DNA from: Welwitschia mirabilis
Taxonomy: Eukaryota; Gnetophyta; Gnetopsida; Welwitschiales
Direction of reading: 5' to 3'
Assembly: GCA_051453625.1 (NCBI GenBank)
Contig: JBOZIK010000001.1
Span: 247,173,994 to 247,237,993 of the forward strand
DNA: 64,000 nucleotides
The translations under genes were made by a program, and so were the position numbers. Under the pieces are notes generated by a model. The model saw nothing but the letters and a program-made list of their open reading frames with translations, ran no database searches and was not told where the DNA came from. Positions 46,538 through 58,553 of this stretch are shown in pieces. Numbering within the stretch: position 1 is the stretch's first letter; each line of letters opens with the position of its first letter.

Positions 46538-47028
46538 TATAACATTTTCAAAAATGTTTTAAGAAGTGCTTTTAAAATTAGTTAAATAGTTAAAAGTTCT
46601 TTTAAGGATGTAATCTCTATTAAATGGATATAACCCTTGCTGAAAGTCACATAAAAGAATAAAAATGTTTTATTTATATTAAAAGAAGTTCTTAGAAAAG
46701 TGAAGGTCATGCGTGGGATTTGCATAGGTGCATATTAAGTCCTTGATAAGTCATGCTAGTTCTATGGTGGTTTCATAAACTATACCTTTAAGGCATTATG
46801 ACGTATCTGGGCTACTATACCAAGACCTTGCATTTGGCATTGATGAAGCATCAAGATCCATTTTTTGAATTATATTCAATAAAGATGATTTCAAATTCTC
46901 TTTTTTATATATATTATATTTATGTCACTTTAAATAAAATTATCATTATTCTTAAGCTTTCATATTCCTATATTCTATTTCTATTTACCATTAAAATCTT
47001 TTTATCTAATTTTATAAAAAGTTAATGG
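46538..47028 (+). repeat. G3 3' LTR
   Basis: It starts TATAACATTTTCAAAA and ends GTTAATGG, pairing with 39858-40336. The 75-codon open stretch at 46798-47025 lies wholly inside it and is not a gene. Confidence 0.85.
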
Positions 47029-47250
47029 GACTTTAACATAATTTCATTTCATCCTTATTTTATAAATATTTAAGCAATTTAACAACAATTATTGTTTTTA
47101 TATGACCATTATTTACCAAATCTAATAGGCCTTATGAAACAAACAAAGTCTTCATTTTTGTACTCCACACTTCATATGCAATGCCTCTTATTATACTCCA
47201 TACTTCATATCTACTATCTTTAAAGATTAGAATCTTTTATTATAATATAT
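47029..47250 (-). pseudogene. gag: C3 gag, N-terminal part
   Basis: On the minus strand YEVWSTKMKTLFVS, stop, DLLDLVNNGH, then NKDEMKL runs into the insertion point at 47029-47033. It matches the start of copia gag (family YxxWxxKMKxLLxSQDLWDxVExG). The next residues of the gene (VFFIQQA) are found at 39850 on the other side of G3. An imperfect direct duplication of about 36 bases (ACTCCACACTTCATATGCAA and ACTCCATACTTCATATCTAC) lies at 47161-47212. Confidence 0.85.
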
Positions 47251-47394
47251 TTAGATGCACATAGTTATTTGCATGAAACAAAATTAAAACATGTTCTAGC
47301 TATAATAATACATGTTAAATCTAGCCCTTAAAATGTAACTATAGTTATATGAATAAAATCACAAATAAGTACGAATTATATTAATTACAAGAAA
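47251..47394 (-). other. C3 leader and 5' LTR expected here, not recognised
   Basis: The position demands a primer binding site and a 5' LTR, but no GCTCTGATACCA-like sequence is seen. The LTR may be deleted or too degraded. Confidence 0.3.
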
Positions 47395-48990
47395 GCATAT
47401 CTAAGCTTAAATTATTATAACACAATAGTGAATTATGAAGTCTTATGATGGGCTTAACAAAATTACACCAAGGAGAAATATTCATCTTAAGTTATGTGTT
47501 TAGATAAATTGAGGGTATTGCTTATTTTCATATTCTACTTTGCTGAGACTATCAAGGAAGGATTCATTCTTGAATAGCATCTTTAATTATTATCCTTATG
47601 TGTAGAATCACTACATCTTCCTAGATGTATTAGATGTTTTAGGTTTTCTTTAGTTTTCTATTTAATATTTATTTTAGGTTATATGTATGGAGAAATGAAG
47701 GAAATTTCTCCTCTATAAGTGAAGAACATCCTCCAGATTGTGTTATAAGTCTTAGGCTTTGTTTAGTTTTCTATTAAATGTTTTCTTTAATTTACATGTT
47801 TAAAGAAATGGAGAAATTTTCTATTTCTTAGACATTACTTTGCAAATATTATGGATGGAAGAACTATTTTTAAACTACATCTTTAGTTACAACTTCCTAG
47901 AATTTTATGTAAACAACAACTTTAAAAATTGTCTTTTGTAGATTTTCATTGATGATGATATAAAGAATGTTTATGTTTTCTTCTTCAAATATGATCTCAG
48001 GTCTTTGTAGTAGTTTTTAATTTGTTGAATTCTATATGATTTCTAGTTTTATCAAATCAAACACTCATATTTTTATTTAGCCATTAAGAAATATACTTAG
48101 GAAATGTCTAAACTTGGATTACTATAATATAATAAAAAATTATAACTATTGATTATATTAAATAGAAAGTATTCTTGAACTACATTTTTAGTTATATCTT
48201 CTCAAAATATTATGTAAGAAGTATCTTAAAAAAGTATCTTTCATGTATTTCTATTAATGATTTATTCTTAAACTACATTTTTAATTATAGCTTCTTAAAA
48301 TATGAAGTAAGAATTCATTTTGAAAACTTTCTTTTATGAATTTTTATTAATATATGATAAAAGTAATATTTATGTTTTTGTTTTTATAGATACCCTGCAG
48401 GTCTTTTTAGTTGTGTTGTCTTATTAGCTACATTAGATGTCTTGGATTTTTTTTTTTTAAAATTTTATTAAATCTTTAATTTAGATTATATGTGCATACA
48501 AATGGAGGAGCAATTACTCCTCCTTTATGTGTAAAGAATACACTATCTTATTGGTTGTTTTTGATGTCTTAGGTTTTTTTTAATTAAATATTTAGATTAG
48601 ATTACATGTTTGATAAATATTACTAATTAAAGAAGTATTTTATTAAATTATAGATTTAGTTATAGATTCTTGAAGTTTTAGATGAAAAGCAGCTTAAATA
48701 GCTACCTTTCTTAACGTTTTATTAATGATGATGAAAATAATGTTTACATTTATCTTTTTTTAGGTATGATCTTTTTAGTTGTTTTTAATTGATTAGTTTA
48801 TACATGATTTTATGGTCTAATTAGAAAAATTTGCATGGGAAATACCTAAGTTTTGATTGTTATAATATAATGGTGGATCATGAAATTTTTTTGGCATTTA
48901 AAGAGGAAAGGTTTTTAATCTATCTAATTATAACTTTTAGAAATTTTAGGTAAATGTTGATTTGATCAAAAATTTAGAAAATAATATATT
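47395..48990 (+). repeat. A/B repeat array, right block
   Basis: Type A units lie near 47396, 48096 and 48832, and type B units near 47615, 47743, 48410 and 48550. This continues the array at 32160-34240; C3 is inserted between the two. Type B units here keep the ATGTATGGAGAAATGAAGG tail. Confidence 0.7.
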
Positions 48991-48999
48991 TCACGATGC

Positions 49000-49550
49000 T
49001 TGCTAATCAAAGATTATAAGAATTGCTTGATACACAATTTTTATCAAAAACTAATGAAGCAAGAAAAGATTATAAGGTTGTGACAAGAATTAGAAATGAT
49101 ACAACACTTCCTACCCATCAGGCTTCAACATTTAAAAATGATAAGGATGATAAATAAGAAGAGGACATTGAAATCTTATAAGATCATACTTTCCTTTCTA
49201 CTTTAAATGATAATAAGAAAGATTCTTCTAAAGATAAAAGTAAGAAACTTGCTACACAATGGCTTGATAGATTAAATACCAATCCTACTTTTGATGAGAA
49301 TCTTAAAGCCTTAATACAAAATGTAATAATAAATTTACTATTTTGGAAATTTTTACATGAGAATCCTAAATATTCTAAGTTATGGAAAGATATAACTAGG
49401 AGGAAATAAAAATAAACTATACCCAGTAAAGTATTTATAGTCCAATATATACTCAACTTAGTCTTACAAAAATGTCCAAAGTTTTAGAATCTAGAGGTAA
49501 TAATAATTTGTATGACATTGAAAAAAAATAAAAGAATAAAAAATGCCTTA
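49000..49550 (+). pseudogene. gag: G5 gag-protease spacer
   Basis: LLFWKFLHENPKYSKLWKDI near 49335-49395 matches the Athila segment xxLxQMPxYAKFLKDIxxxK. Upstream DKSKKLATQWLDRLNTNPTF is readable for more than 40 codons. Stops replace Gln. This region links gag and protease in Athila polyproteins and has no separate known function. Confidence 0.6.
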
Positions 49551-49990
49551 GATGATATAGAAGTAAGTGTTAATATTATGCCTTTACACATTTGTCAATG
49601 ACTTGATTCGGAAAGTAGAATTGATCCTACATGGATTGTCTTAGAATTAGCAAATACATTAGTGAAAAAACCTTTAGGAATAATCAAATATTTGGTGATT
49701 CTAATTAAAGAATTATTTTATCAACTAGATGTGGTTGTGATTGAAGTTGAATAGAATGTAGGTTATGCACTACTTATATGTAGAGCATTTTGTGTAATAG
49801 CTAATTGTATTATCAATACTAGAATTGAAATGATGAAATATCACTTAGGAAATAAAAGGTTTACCATTAGAGTATTTGATGCTACTAAAAAGGATTTAGA
49901 TGATGAGTTAAATATTAAAAGAGAAATTAGGCCAACTCTATTTTTACAGCATTGTCCACTTGAAGAAGTATGATTAATGATTCATGATCC
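49551..49990 (+). pseudogene. pol: G5 aspartic protease remnant
   Basis: The active-site region reads ALDDIEVSVNIMPLHIC, the counterpart of ALCDLGASxNLMPLSI: the Asp stays but Gly and Ala have become Glu and Val, consistent with G-to-A and C-to-T change. LELANTLVKKPLGIIKYLVI follows (family LQLADRSxxxPxGxxEDVLV), then VVVIEVE, ICRAFCVIANCIINTRI (family ILGRPFLATxxAxIDV). It is inactive. Confidence 0.8.
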
Positions 49991-50404
49991 TACCTTGTTT
50001 GATGATACAATTGAAGTAGAAAACTTGAAATCTTTCATTGATAATCAACTCAACTATAAGCAGTTAGAAACTAAACATTTTAATTAGGATACTAAAGAAG
50101 CCAAAACTATAATCTGTAGAAAAGTCCAACATCTGAATACAACTGAGGTTTATTATTTTGAGGGAGGTCATTCACCTTGATCATCTAGATGACAATATAA
50201 GATGATAGTTAAGTTTGATAAAAATTTAATAGAAAATGAAAATCTAAATTAAAATCTAAAATCATTACCCTATGGGCTAAAATATATCTTTCTATGTAAT
50301 GATCAAAACAAACATTTGATAATAAATGAAAATCTTTTCCTCCAACATGAATCAATTTTAATATAACTTTTGAATACTAATATTAATGTGTTTACTTAGT
50401 CCTA

Positions 50405-50930
50405 CAAATATTTAATAGCCATTCCTACCTCCATTGTTCAATATAATATCTATCTTGAAGATAATGCAAAACCTATTAAGAAACCCCAATGTAGACTAAA
50501 TCTATCCATTAAATAAGTCATAAAGGATGAAGTCATTAAGTTAATGGGTGCTGGAATTATTTAAGCCATAGTTAATAGTGAGTGGCTTAGCCCTTTAATG
50601 GTAGTGGCTATGAAAGATAGGAAGTGGAGAATGTGTATTAATTTTAGAAAATTAAACAAAGTAATCAAGAAAGATCATTATCCTTTACCTTTTCTTAACT
50701 AGATACTTGATAGATTTCATGAGCATGTCTTTTATTGCTTTTTTGATGAGTATAGTGATTATAGTCAAGTTTGTATTACTAGTAAGGATTAGGCTAAAAC
50801 TACTTTTACTTCACCTTTCAGAACTTTTACCATTAGATGCATGCCTTATGAACTTTGCAATGCTCCTGGTACTTTTTAATGTGCAATGATGGGTGTCTTT
50901 TCTAATGTGTTTAAGATTCAATTAAAATTT
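50405..50930 (+). pseudogene. pol: G5 reverse transcriptase, N-terminal half
   Basis: KPIKKPQCRLNLSIK leads into VIKDEVIKLMGAGII and SEWLSPLMVVAMKDRKWRMC, then INFRKLNKVIKKDHYPLPFL, FYCFFDEYSDYSQVCI, KTTFTSPFRTFTIRCMPYEL and CNAPGTF. This matches the Athila/Tat RT from the PxRRLNP segment to CNAPATFQRCM. It ends at about 50930, before the catalytic YxDD box. The readable length of about 150 codons with few stops makes this one of the better-preserved fragments. Confidence 0.9.
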
Positions 50931-51080
50931 CATGAAAAACTTATTAATATATGGTAAAAAAATTTGAAAAAATCTTATAAAGATTAGATAAAATCCAATC
51001 ATACATAGGAAAAATATAATAATTTTACAAAATTTAGTACTTCTTATTAATGATAATACTAGAATGTGACAATACAATTT

Positions 51081-51090
51081 NNNNNNNNNN
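51081..51090. other. Assembly gap of 10 N
   Basis: It lies about 150 bases after the end of the G5 fragment, so the truncation of G5 may partly reflect assembly. Confidence 0.9.
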
Positions 51091-52930
51091 TATACATGTC
51101 AAGTGGTAATCTTAGAAATATAATGAGGAAGGGGATATAGCATTTTAAAGAATTAGCTAATCCATCTTCTACTCATTTATGTATATAACCTAGCTATAAC
51201 TTTTAATGTAAGAGATTTGGAGTAATTTAAAGCTTCCAAGAATTAAGGAATATGGGCCACAAGAAGACTATAGCATTCATAATTTATTACACTCAAAATA
51301 TATGTACTGGTATATTTTCTAAGTAATAAAAGTACTATATAAGTTAAAATATTTATATGAGAGTCCTTGTATTTGTAAGGAAATTTTAAGGAATAATTAA
51401 GGATAGATAATATAAAAATGCCATGGTAAGGAGTTAAGCACAAGATGTTATATAATGCTTAAGAAAACTATAGTAACCGTCTAATCCACAATAGCAATTG
51501 AAGTTATCAAAGAAAAAAGAACTATTATAAGACTAATGTTGCTAGACATGTTAAACACGAAATGCACATCCCAAGATGTATCTAATTTACAATACTTCTT
51601 TAAACCTCTTATTTACCTAATATTTTTACTATATTTAATTACATGATAATTGAGGAATTTTGAATTTTTTTAACTTTTTTTATTTTTTTTCTTTTTTTAC
51701 CCATAGGAATGCGCCTTCAAATTCATCACAAGAATGGAAAATTGAAAATATCTTATAATTGGACAGAGCTCTTTTAAGGACAAGAGAATTCAATGGCAAA
51801 GGTAATGGTGGAAAATATGGTTTTTAACCTAGAAAATAATATGAGGAAAGCTCTTGTAATGGTATTACTTAATGAGAGAAAATTGGTTATGGGTTGCTAT
51901 GAATCAATGAGAAAGAGGAGAAGAAGCTGTACATAGTGAGTTATCAGATTGACTAGTATTTTATTGCATGTTCCATGAAGAATACTTAGAAAAAGAGGAT
52001 GACTCCTTTTTTTAACAAAGATAAAGTATCCTTCATCTACAGGAATAAGGGCAGTGACTAAGTAAATTGATTAAATGCACTTGTAGAGGATAGCGAGGAG
52101 GAAGGAGGGATCACATTGTACAAAATCTATGCATTTTCTAAGGACCATCTAAATGCCTATTTAAATATAGTGTTTTAATATATAGTAATTATCCTAAGTG
52201 GATGATGATTTCAACATAATAAGATTTTAAAAAGAGTAATAATTAATGAATAGGCTAGTTCACTATTACACATGATTATCAATTCTATGTACAAGTAATA
52301 ATTTAAAATTTCTCTATTTTTCCATACTTTCATTTCATTAGTTGAAAGCAATTGTAGGCATTTAATTATTTAGTAGGAAAAATGACATAAAATAATATGT
52401 TATGGGTTTAAACTCAAAATTTTATATTTAATACATACTGTACTTAACCACTTATACTAAGAAATTATTTGAAAACTTTCTTAAATAAAAAGTAGAAAAC
52501 AAATATGACATTTTGTATATAATTATAAAATATCTAATAATGGCATGAAATTTATATATTTTCTAAGGAAATCATGGGACAATGGTATTAGTAAAAATAA
52601 TTCTGAGTATCACAATTGAATAATACCATGACAAATACATCAAGTTTCACATATTTTCAACATACATAGAGTCTTTAAAAAAATGTAAACTATTATAGTT
52701 TTATTTTAAATTAAATCTCACCAATATATAATAGTTAAAATAAAACATATATTTCAACATCTAGTCTCTATTACAACCTTGATTTCTTTTTAGAGCCCTT
52801 CTTTGTAAAAGGTCATGTACATACATGTGTGGAATGAGAACTGCATCCATGACAAATCCCCATATAACCTAAGGAAAGGATTGGATAGGAAAGGAGTTCC
52901 CAAGGATATAGTGTAAGGGAAATATCTAAC
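51091..52930. other. AT-rich spacer, no recognised feature
   Basis: A T-rich low-complexity tract lies at 51660-51710. A purine-rich stretch at 51740-52000 shows no coding signal that I recognise. Confidence 0.4.
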
Positions 52931-53015
52931 ATCATAGGCTTAACCAAAACCATAGGTTTCATTTTGAATTATTTTTATTTTATAATTATTAATCATCACA
53001 TTCCCCTACTAGAAA
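52930..53015 (-). other. Possible Del-type LTR boundary on minus strand
   Basis: On the minus strand CTAGTAGGGGAA is directly followed by TGTGATGATT, the layout of a polypurine tract and LTR start in Del/Tekay elements. No partner LTR or pol end is confirmed nearby. Confidence 0.3.
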
Positions 53016-53574
53016 GGATATAAATCTTACATAATTATGCACATTTATTTCTTTTCACTCTGATAGTCCTTTTCCATGGTTATGGGACTTACTTTTAGAG
53101 AGGCTCATCTTATGAAATCCATACAACTAGTTATCCTAGATAGTTTTTATTCTCTTATTTATTTAATATAACATTAACATGTTTATGAGTAACACACAAG
53201 ACATACATAAGAATAGTTTATAATACACAAGTAACATGGCTAGTTCAAGGCTAATGTCATATAAGATAACTAATGAAACTACAAGTGATGCAAGAATAGT
53301 AAGTTTTAAAAGTAAAGGAAAATCTTACAAATTTACAAATAACATATCATGTACATCATAAATAAGATTTACTAGAGTCATTTAATATATAAGAAAGGAT
53401 TCTTATATCATACAAGTAATAAAAGAAAGATAACTTAGATCATATGATGTACAAGAAAAGAATTCTTAACTATATAAAATACAAGTAAGACAACTTAGAT
53501 GATCCCTATCCTATAGCCAAAATCCAAGGATACCACTAGCAATTTTCAAAAATTCCAACACATTCAAAATTGCA
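53016..53574. other. AT-rich spacer with weak internal repetition
   Basis: Segments at about 53392-53510 repeat AAGAAA-GATTCTTA and GA-AACTTAGATGAT with about 60-base spacing. No coding signal. Confidence 0.4.
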
Positions 53575-53682
53575 ATGAACTCATATATGCTTCTAATAGC
53601 CAAAACACTCATCTATTTATGACCATCGATGAACTCATATATGCTTCTAATAGCCAAAATACTCATCTATTTATGACCATAG
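53575..53682. repeat. 54-bp tandem duplication, nearly perfect
   Basis: A 54-base unit starting ATGAACTCATATATGCTTCT is present twice (starts 53575 and 53629), differing at about one base (AAAACACTC against AAAATACTC). It is far less diverged than the other repeats in the window, so it is recent. Confidence 0.95.
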
Positions 53683-55130
53683 ACTAATAGCAAAAGTTAT
53701 GTTTATACATGTAGTTTGAGTTTTCTTAACCCATCCTTTCCAAGTTTGGTCACTAAGTGTAAATACTAATATAAATACATTGTTAATTAAATTTAATCAC
53801 TAATATGAGTAACATAAATAGACTTCCCTAAACAATTATAATTTACTACTTCATGAATATGATGTAATTAAAAGAAATCTATACCATATTTTAGTTAACT
53901 TTTAAAAATATGTTATGTAATGTAAATGTAAACCATAGAAGTAGAAAACATGCAAAGCAATAGTAAATTTCAAAATTAGCTCAATCTTTCAATTAATTAA
54001 CAACTTTAAGTTAACTTTTGAATAAGTTTCTTTAAATAGAGACACATGCTTATATTTTAATAATCTATTTACTACTACTATTTTTATTGTTTATTATTTT
54101 CTAAATATATGTTACTATTTATCTAATTAACTTGGAAATATTTCTAATCTTAGGAAAATGCTAGACATTCCACAGACTTACTATGGTATTGTTCATAGGG
54201 AGGAGCATGAAAAAGATAAAAGCATGGTTTATTGACAATATTTCAATTTAAAATGGTTATAATACTTAAGGCAAAGAAATATATTTTTGCTTAGAAGTAG
54301 CTTATCAAAGATTAGTAGAGTATCAAATCTAAAGAAATCATCATTATTAGTGGGACAACTCTACCCTACCATGTCATAAAATATTCTTTAACTAATTCTT
54401 TCATAATGCTACCCCTATTAAATAAGAATTATATAAACATGGGATAATAGAAAATAATATTTGCGAAAGCTATAACCATGTAAGTAAAACACTAGACCAT
54501 GCACTTATAGCATGTTTGCATCCATAGAACTTCTAATAATGCATCCATTAGTTATTTGGGATTTTTATTCCATCATCCATTACCCTTTCCTCACTGCTTA
54601 TTAGTTGGTCTTTTGCACTAGTGAAATGGAATTGGCAACCAAGTAAAGTACCCCTGTCATGCCTTTTGTGTTCAAGATGCTTTCTATGGAATTCAAACTT
54701 TTTTATAGGGAAACACTTACTACTTGATATAATTACTTTCTTAGTGTGGAAGTGCTAGAACTTGCCCACTAAAAAGTATGTCCATTCTTGTTCCTTATCA
54801 TGTGGATGTTTTACTTCTAAATGGTTGTATTTTGATTTATTATATTTGGTGTTTCTTTTCACATTTTGGTTGACTCATACATGATGTTTTCTAGACTTTT
54901 AAGTATGTAGTCTCTTCCTAGTATATCTTGATGCTTCTAGTTAATCTTGCTAGATTCCTCAATTTTAGTTCTAGTTCTAAATGTTTGCGAAGAGACATGA
55001 AGATTACAGTCCAATAAAATATTATATCTTTGTGGATTTTTGCTGAGATTACAATAGAAACTGATTTTACCCTTTTCATTTCAAAAGGAAAAAAGCAAAT
55101 GAAAAAACTTCTTTGCTTTACTCATAGTTT
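53683..55130. other. AT-rich spacer, no recognised feature
   Basis: I see no gene or element end. The stretch 54500-55000 is somewhat richer in G+C but has no readable domain. Confidence 0.4.
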
Positions 55131-55610
55131 ACCATTAACATTAATTTACTATTAAAATATATTAATTTTATTAGTAAATAAAACATACTAATTTCATCAA
55201 TTTTATTAATAAAATTAAGGTGGTATATTAAGCTTATCAATTTTAGTTATTAATAGTTGTATTTTATGAATAATTGTTTTATTAATAAGTACGCTAATAA
55301 ATGATAAAATATATTACTTTTATTAATAAAATTATTTTATTAAGTATCATTTTTTATTAATATTCTCTAATTTTATTAATATTTCTTTTATTAATAAGCA
55401 TATTAATAAAATTAAAGGTATAGTACTTTTATTTAATAAAACTATTACAAACATATTAATTTCATTAACTAATAAAATATATCTATAATGATAACAAAAT
55501 TATTTTATTATTTATTAGTATAATGTAATTTTATCAAAAATTAGTTTTAATAAGTATATTCATATTTCCATTAATATTTAATATAATAAGTAATAACAAG
55601 TTGTTATAGG
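55131..55610. repeat. Cluster of TTTTATTAATAAAA-type palindromes
   Basis: Almost pure A/T. Variants of the self-complementary TTTTATTAATAAAA occur about ten times, for example near 55204, 55280, 55317, 55372, 55389 and 55430. Spacing is irregular. Confidence 0.7.
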
Positions 55611-58453
55611 GAAAATAAAATAATATACATAATAAAAGTATTAAAATTAATGCTTTAACATTTGATTACTACATCTTAATTAAGTATTTTAATCTCTTTA
55701 ATTGTTTTAATCCAAATATCTTCTTTTACTTGGTGTTTACTAATTTAATAATAACTTTTATAATTTATAGGATTTTATTAACTCATTATGGCTTAGTTTT
55801 TAGTGCAACTTCAAGTAACTTGCTTAATTTTCCATGTGATTTATAACATGGATAATGGCACAAGAATAAGAAAGAATTAAATCTATTTTTTATACTTTTA
55901 ATCTTTCTATGGGATTGGGAAGATGAGATAATTCAAGCTATTTTAAGGTGTTAATGTAAAAATTAAATTAGAAGATATCATTCTCAAATCTTTATCTATA
56001 GCTTGGTTTTAACTTATGGTACAAAATTATAAAATTATTCTAGAGCCTTAATATTTAACTAGAAACTAGAATTCAAAATTAATTACTTTTATTCTATTTT
56101 CTTTTATTTTTTGTCTTTTCATAGTTGTAGTTATCTAATTTTTAAAGTCTTACGTCTCTTTCTTATGTTCATATTATGTGAAAGAAGCATGTTAGTGAGG
56201 TAAGGTTATCAAAAGTTTCTCCTTAACTCTCTTTACAACCTCTTGTATAAATCTTTATTACTTTAATGAAATATCTATTCCTCCCCCATGATGGCTTAAA
56301 AAAATAGAAATGGTTTAGGAATAGGTTATCAATCATTAAAAAATTTACAAATGTGAAATTTGTAAGATTTGCAAATGCTACTTCACATTATCAATTGCAA
56401 GTAGGATGAATTACCATCTTACAAGAACAACTAGGAATGATGTGCAACCTTGCAAGGTAAATCCCTTTACCAATCTATCTTATAGGTTGGTAAAGCATAC
56501 TGTTATGTTTGTATTTTTAAATATTTAAACTCTTACATGTTTACTAATTCAAATGTATAACATATGATTTCTTGTAAATGAGATACAAAAGGAAAATCAT
56601 TATTCCACATAATTATTACCATAAAATTTTAGAATGTGTAATTTAACAATTCTATAAAAGTTTTGTAATTTTTCTTATACATTTTATCATTTCTAAAATC
56701 ATTTTTAATTTCTTTTATCTATGGGAAAAAATCATTTTTCTATTTTCCCTTTAGTTTTTATGAATTCTTGAAATTTTATGTCATATGGATCTAAACTTTG
56801 TATCATACACATGAAACTGAAAAATAAAAATTTTAGCAAATTTACCATTGTTATCAATTTTCATCATTAGGATCATCGTTAAACATGAAGAAGTTCTTCA
56901 TTATAAACTATCACTTTAGCTAAGCCATTAATGAATTTATAAATTTAAAATTCATCAACTTTATATATTATTTTTTAAATTTTATACACTATATATTCAA
57001 CTTGATAATGACACATATGGAATTAAATGCCATAATAATATTCTTCAAAGGTAATATAACTAATGTACCAATCATAATTAAAGAAGTGCATGAGAAAAAA
57101 ATAAGTGTCTTATTAATTAAATGATTAAAAAACTTCATGAGATATGGTGAATTTCTAAAAGGAATGTCTTCTTACTGAGGAAAAGAAAAAAGAAAAAAAG
57201 AAAAAAGAAAAAAAGAAAAGTAGATGTAAACTATTAGATATGATTACCTAGCTTTGAAAATCCATAATATTCTTTATTCTAAGTGTTATGGAGTTGTATT
57301 AGCTAGATATGCATAATGTTTCCAATAAATAACCATAAGATCTAAGTAAAGGCAAAAGATAAAAATGCAAAACATCATAAACAAACTACATGTTATCTTA
57401 TAGTATAAGTACAACTATCATAAAAAAATAGGTTATTATCATTAAGCAATTAAATGTTATGGATTATTAAAAAAATTTAAGTGGTAACATAGAGGGATTT
57501 CACATGCACATGGATTTTTATGGATAAAAGGGGAATGAAACATGGAGAACTTGACTAAGATGATTATTGATTCTATCAAAAATGGATGGAAGAGTAAATT
57601 TAATGAGTGCGAAAGACCCAATGATATATGTAAAAGATGTCTATTATTTAATATGTGTTTACTTATTAATTAAGCATTAAACACTATAATAATTTTTAAA
57701 TCTATAGTATCCCATAAGAAATATAACTATTAATTCATGCTAACTATAAGAGGAGGAACTGGAACATGTAGATCTAAATCAACATTATAACAATATTTAA
57801 AAACACAAATTTTACAAGGTAAGAGCATGTTCAAGAAGATAAGATGACAGAGAATCATGTATCTACCAACATAATACTACTATTTTAAGCTAAATAAATA
57901 TTCATTAAACACATGCTAATATTTCATTCATTTGGGTATAACATATCATGGAGTTGTAACCTTACAACTTAAGGTTGTATGAAGATGAAACAGTGAGAAA
58001 ATATATGAGCCATAAAGAAATTATAACAAGTTAAATGGTCATGATAGGATGATTTTACAAATATGAAGAGCAAATACACACTTCTAGATATGTTTTTATC
58101 AGATATATTGTAAAGTATCTTCAAAGATAAAGATAAAACTAATGTCATATGTTAACATGCTAATGAAGATATTACAAGAAAAAGATTCTAGTGAGCAAAC
58201 CTTTTTAGCATAACAAAGATTGATGTTGAATACTATAATAAATCATGATATTAGAGTGTGCAAATATGCTACTTGTTAAAAGGAATTCCCTTATTTGAAA
58301 TAATAGGATATTTGTAACATTTAACATGTCTAAGAAAGTCCTTAAAAGGGTGAAATAAAGACATGATACAGATAAAGAACATACACTAAACACAATGTAG
58401 CATGGTATCCAACTAGACCACTGCATATAAAAAGGACATTATTTTAAAAGCAT
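55611..58453. other. AT-rich spacer, no recognised feature
   Basis: It includes a GAAAAAA low-complexity tract at 57179-57220. No coding region is supported; a 73-codon minus-strand frame at 58205-58426 has no recognisable motif. Confidence 0.4.
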
Positions 58454-58553
58454 NNNNNNNNNNNNNNNNNNNNNNNNNNNNNNNNNNNNNNNNNNNNNNN
58501 NNNNNNNNNNNNNNNNNNNNNNNNNNNNNNNNNNNNNNNNNNNNNNNNNNNNN
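58454..58553. other. Assembly gap of 100 N with duplicated edges
   Basis: AAAAAGGACATTATTTTAAA plus AGCAT occurs on both sides of the gap (ending at 58453 and again at 58556-58580), which suggests that the flanking contigs overlap. Confidence 0.95.

Larger units (their letters stand above)
39858..47028 (+). mobile_element. G3: gypsy element inserted in C3 gag, itself nested
   Basis: LTRs at 39858-40336 and 46538-47028 are homologous and bound the element. The 5-base flanks are TACTT (39853-39857) and GACTT (47029-47033), a target duplication with one change. The copia gag frame resumes on the other side, which confirms the insertion. The internal region keeps a short 5' part, a satellite array, the nested G4, and 275 bases with a gag piece and polypurine tract. 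RT and integrase have been lost. It belongs to the same family as G1. Confidence 0.85.
49000..50930 (+). mobile_element. G5: truncated Athila-type gypsy fragment
   Basis: The fragment contains the spacer after gag, protease, and the N-terminal half of RT, in order, and stops inside RT. No LTR is attached at either side. The left edge abuts the A/B repeat array. The sequence style (protease with LGASxNxMP and LELA, RT with GWRMCI-like) is Athila. Confidence 0.8.

Noticed and set aside
46798-47025. 75-codon plus-strand frame
   Set aside because: It lies entirely inside the G3 3' LTR and has no counterpart frame in the 5' LTR.
49184-49456. Minus-strand open frame of 90 codons
   Set aside because: It is the antisense shadow of the Athila spacer, whose plus-strand reading matches the family.
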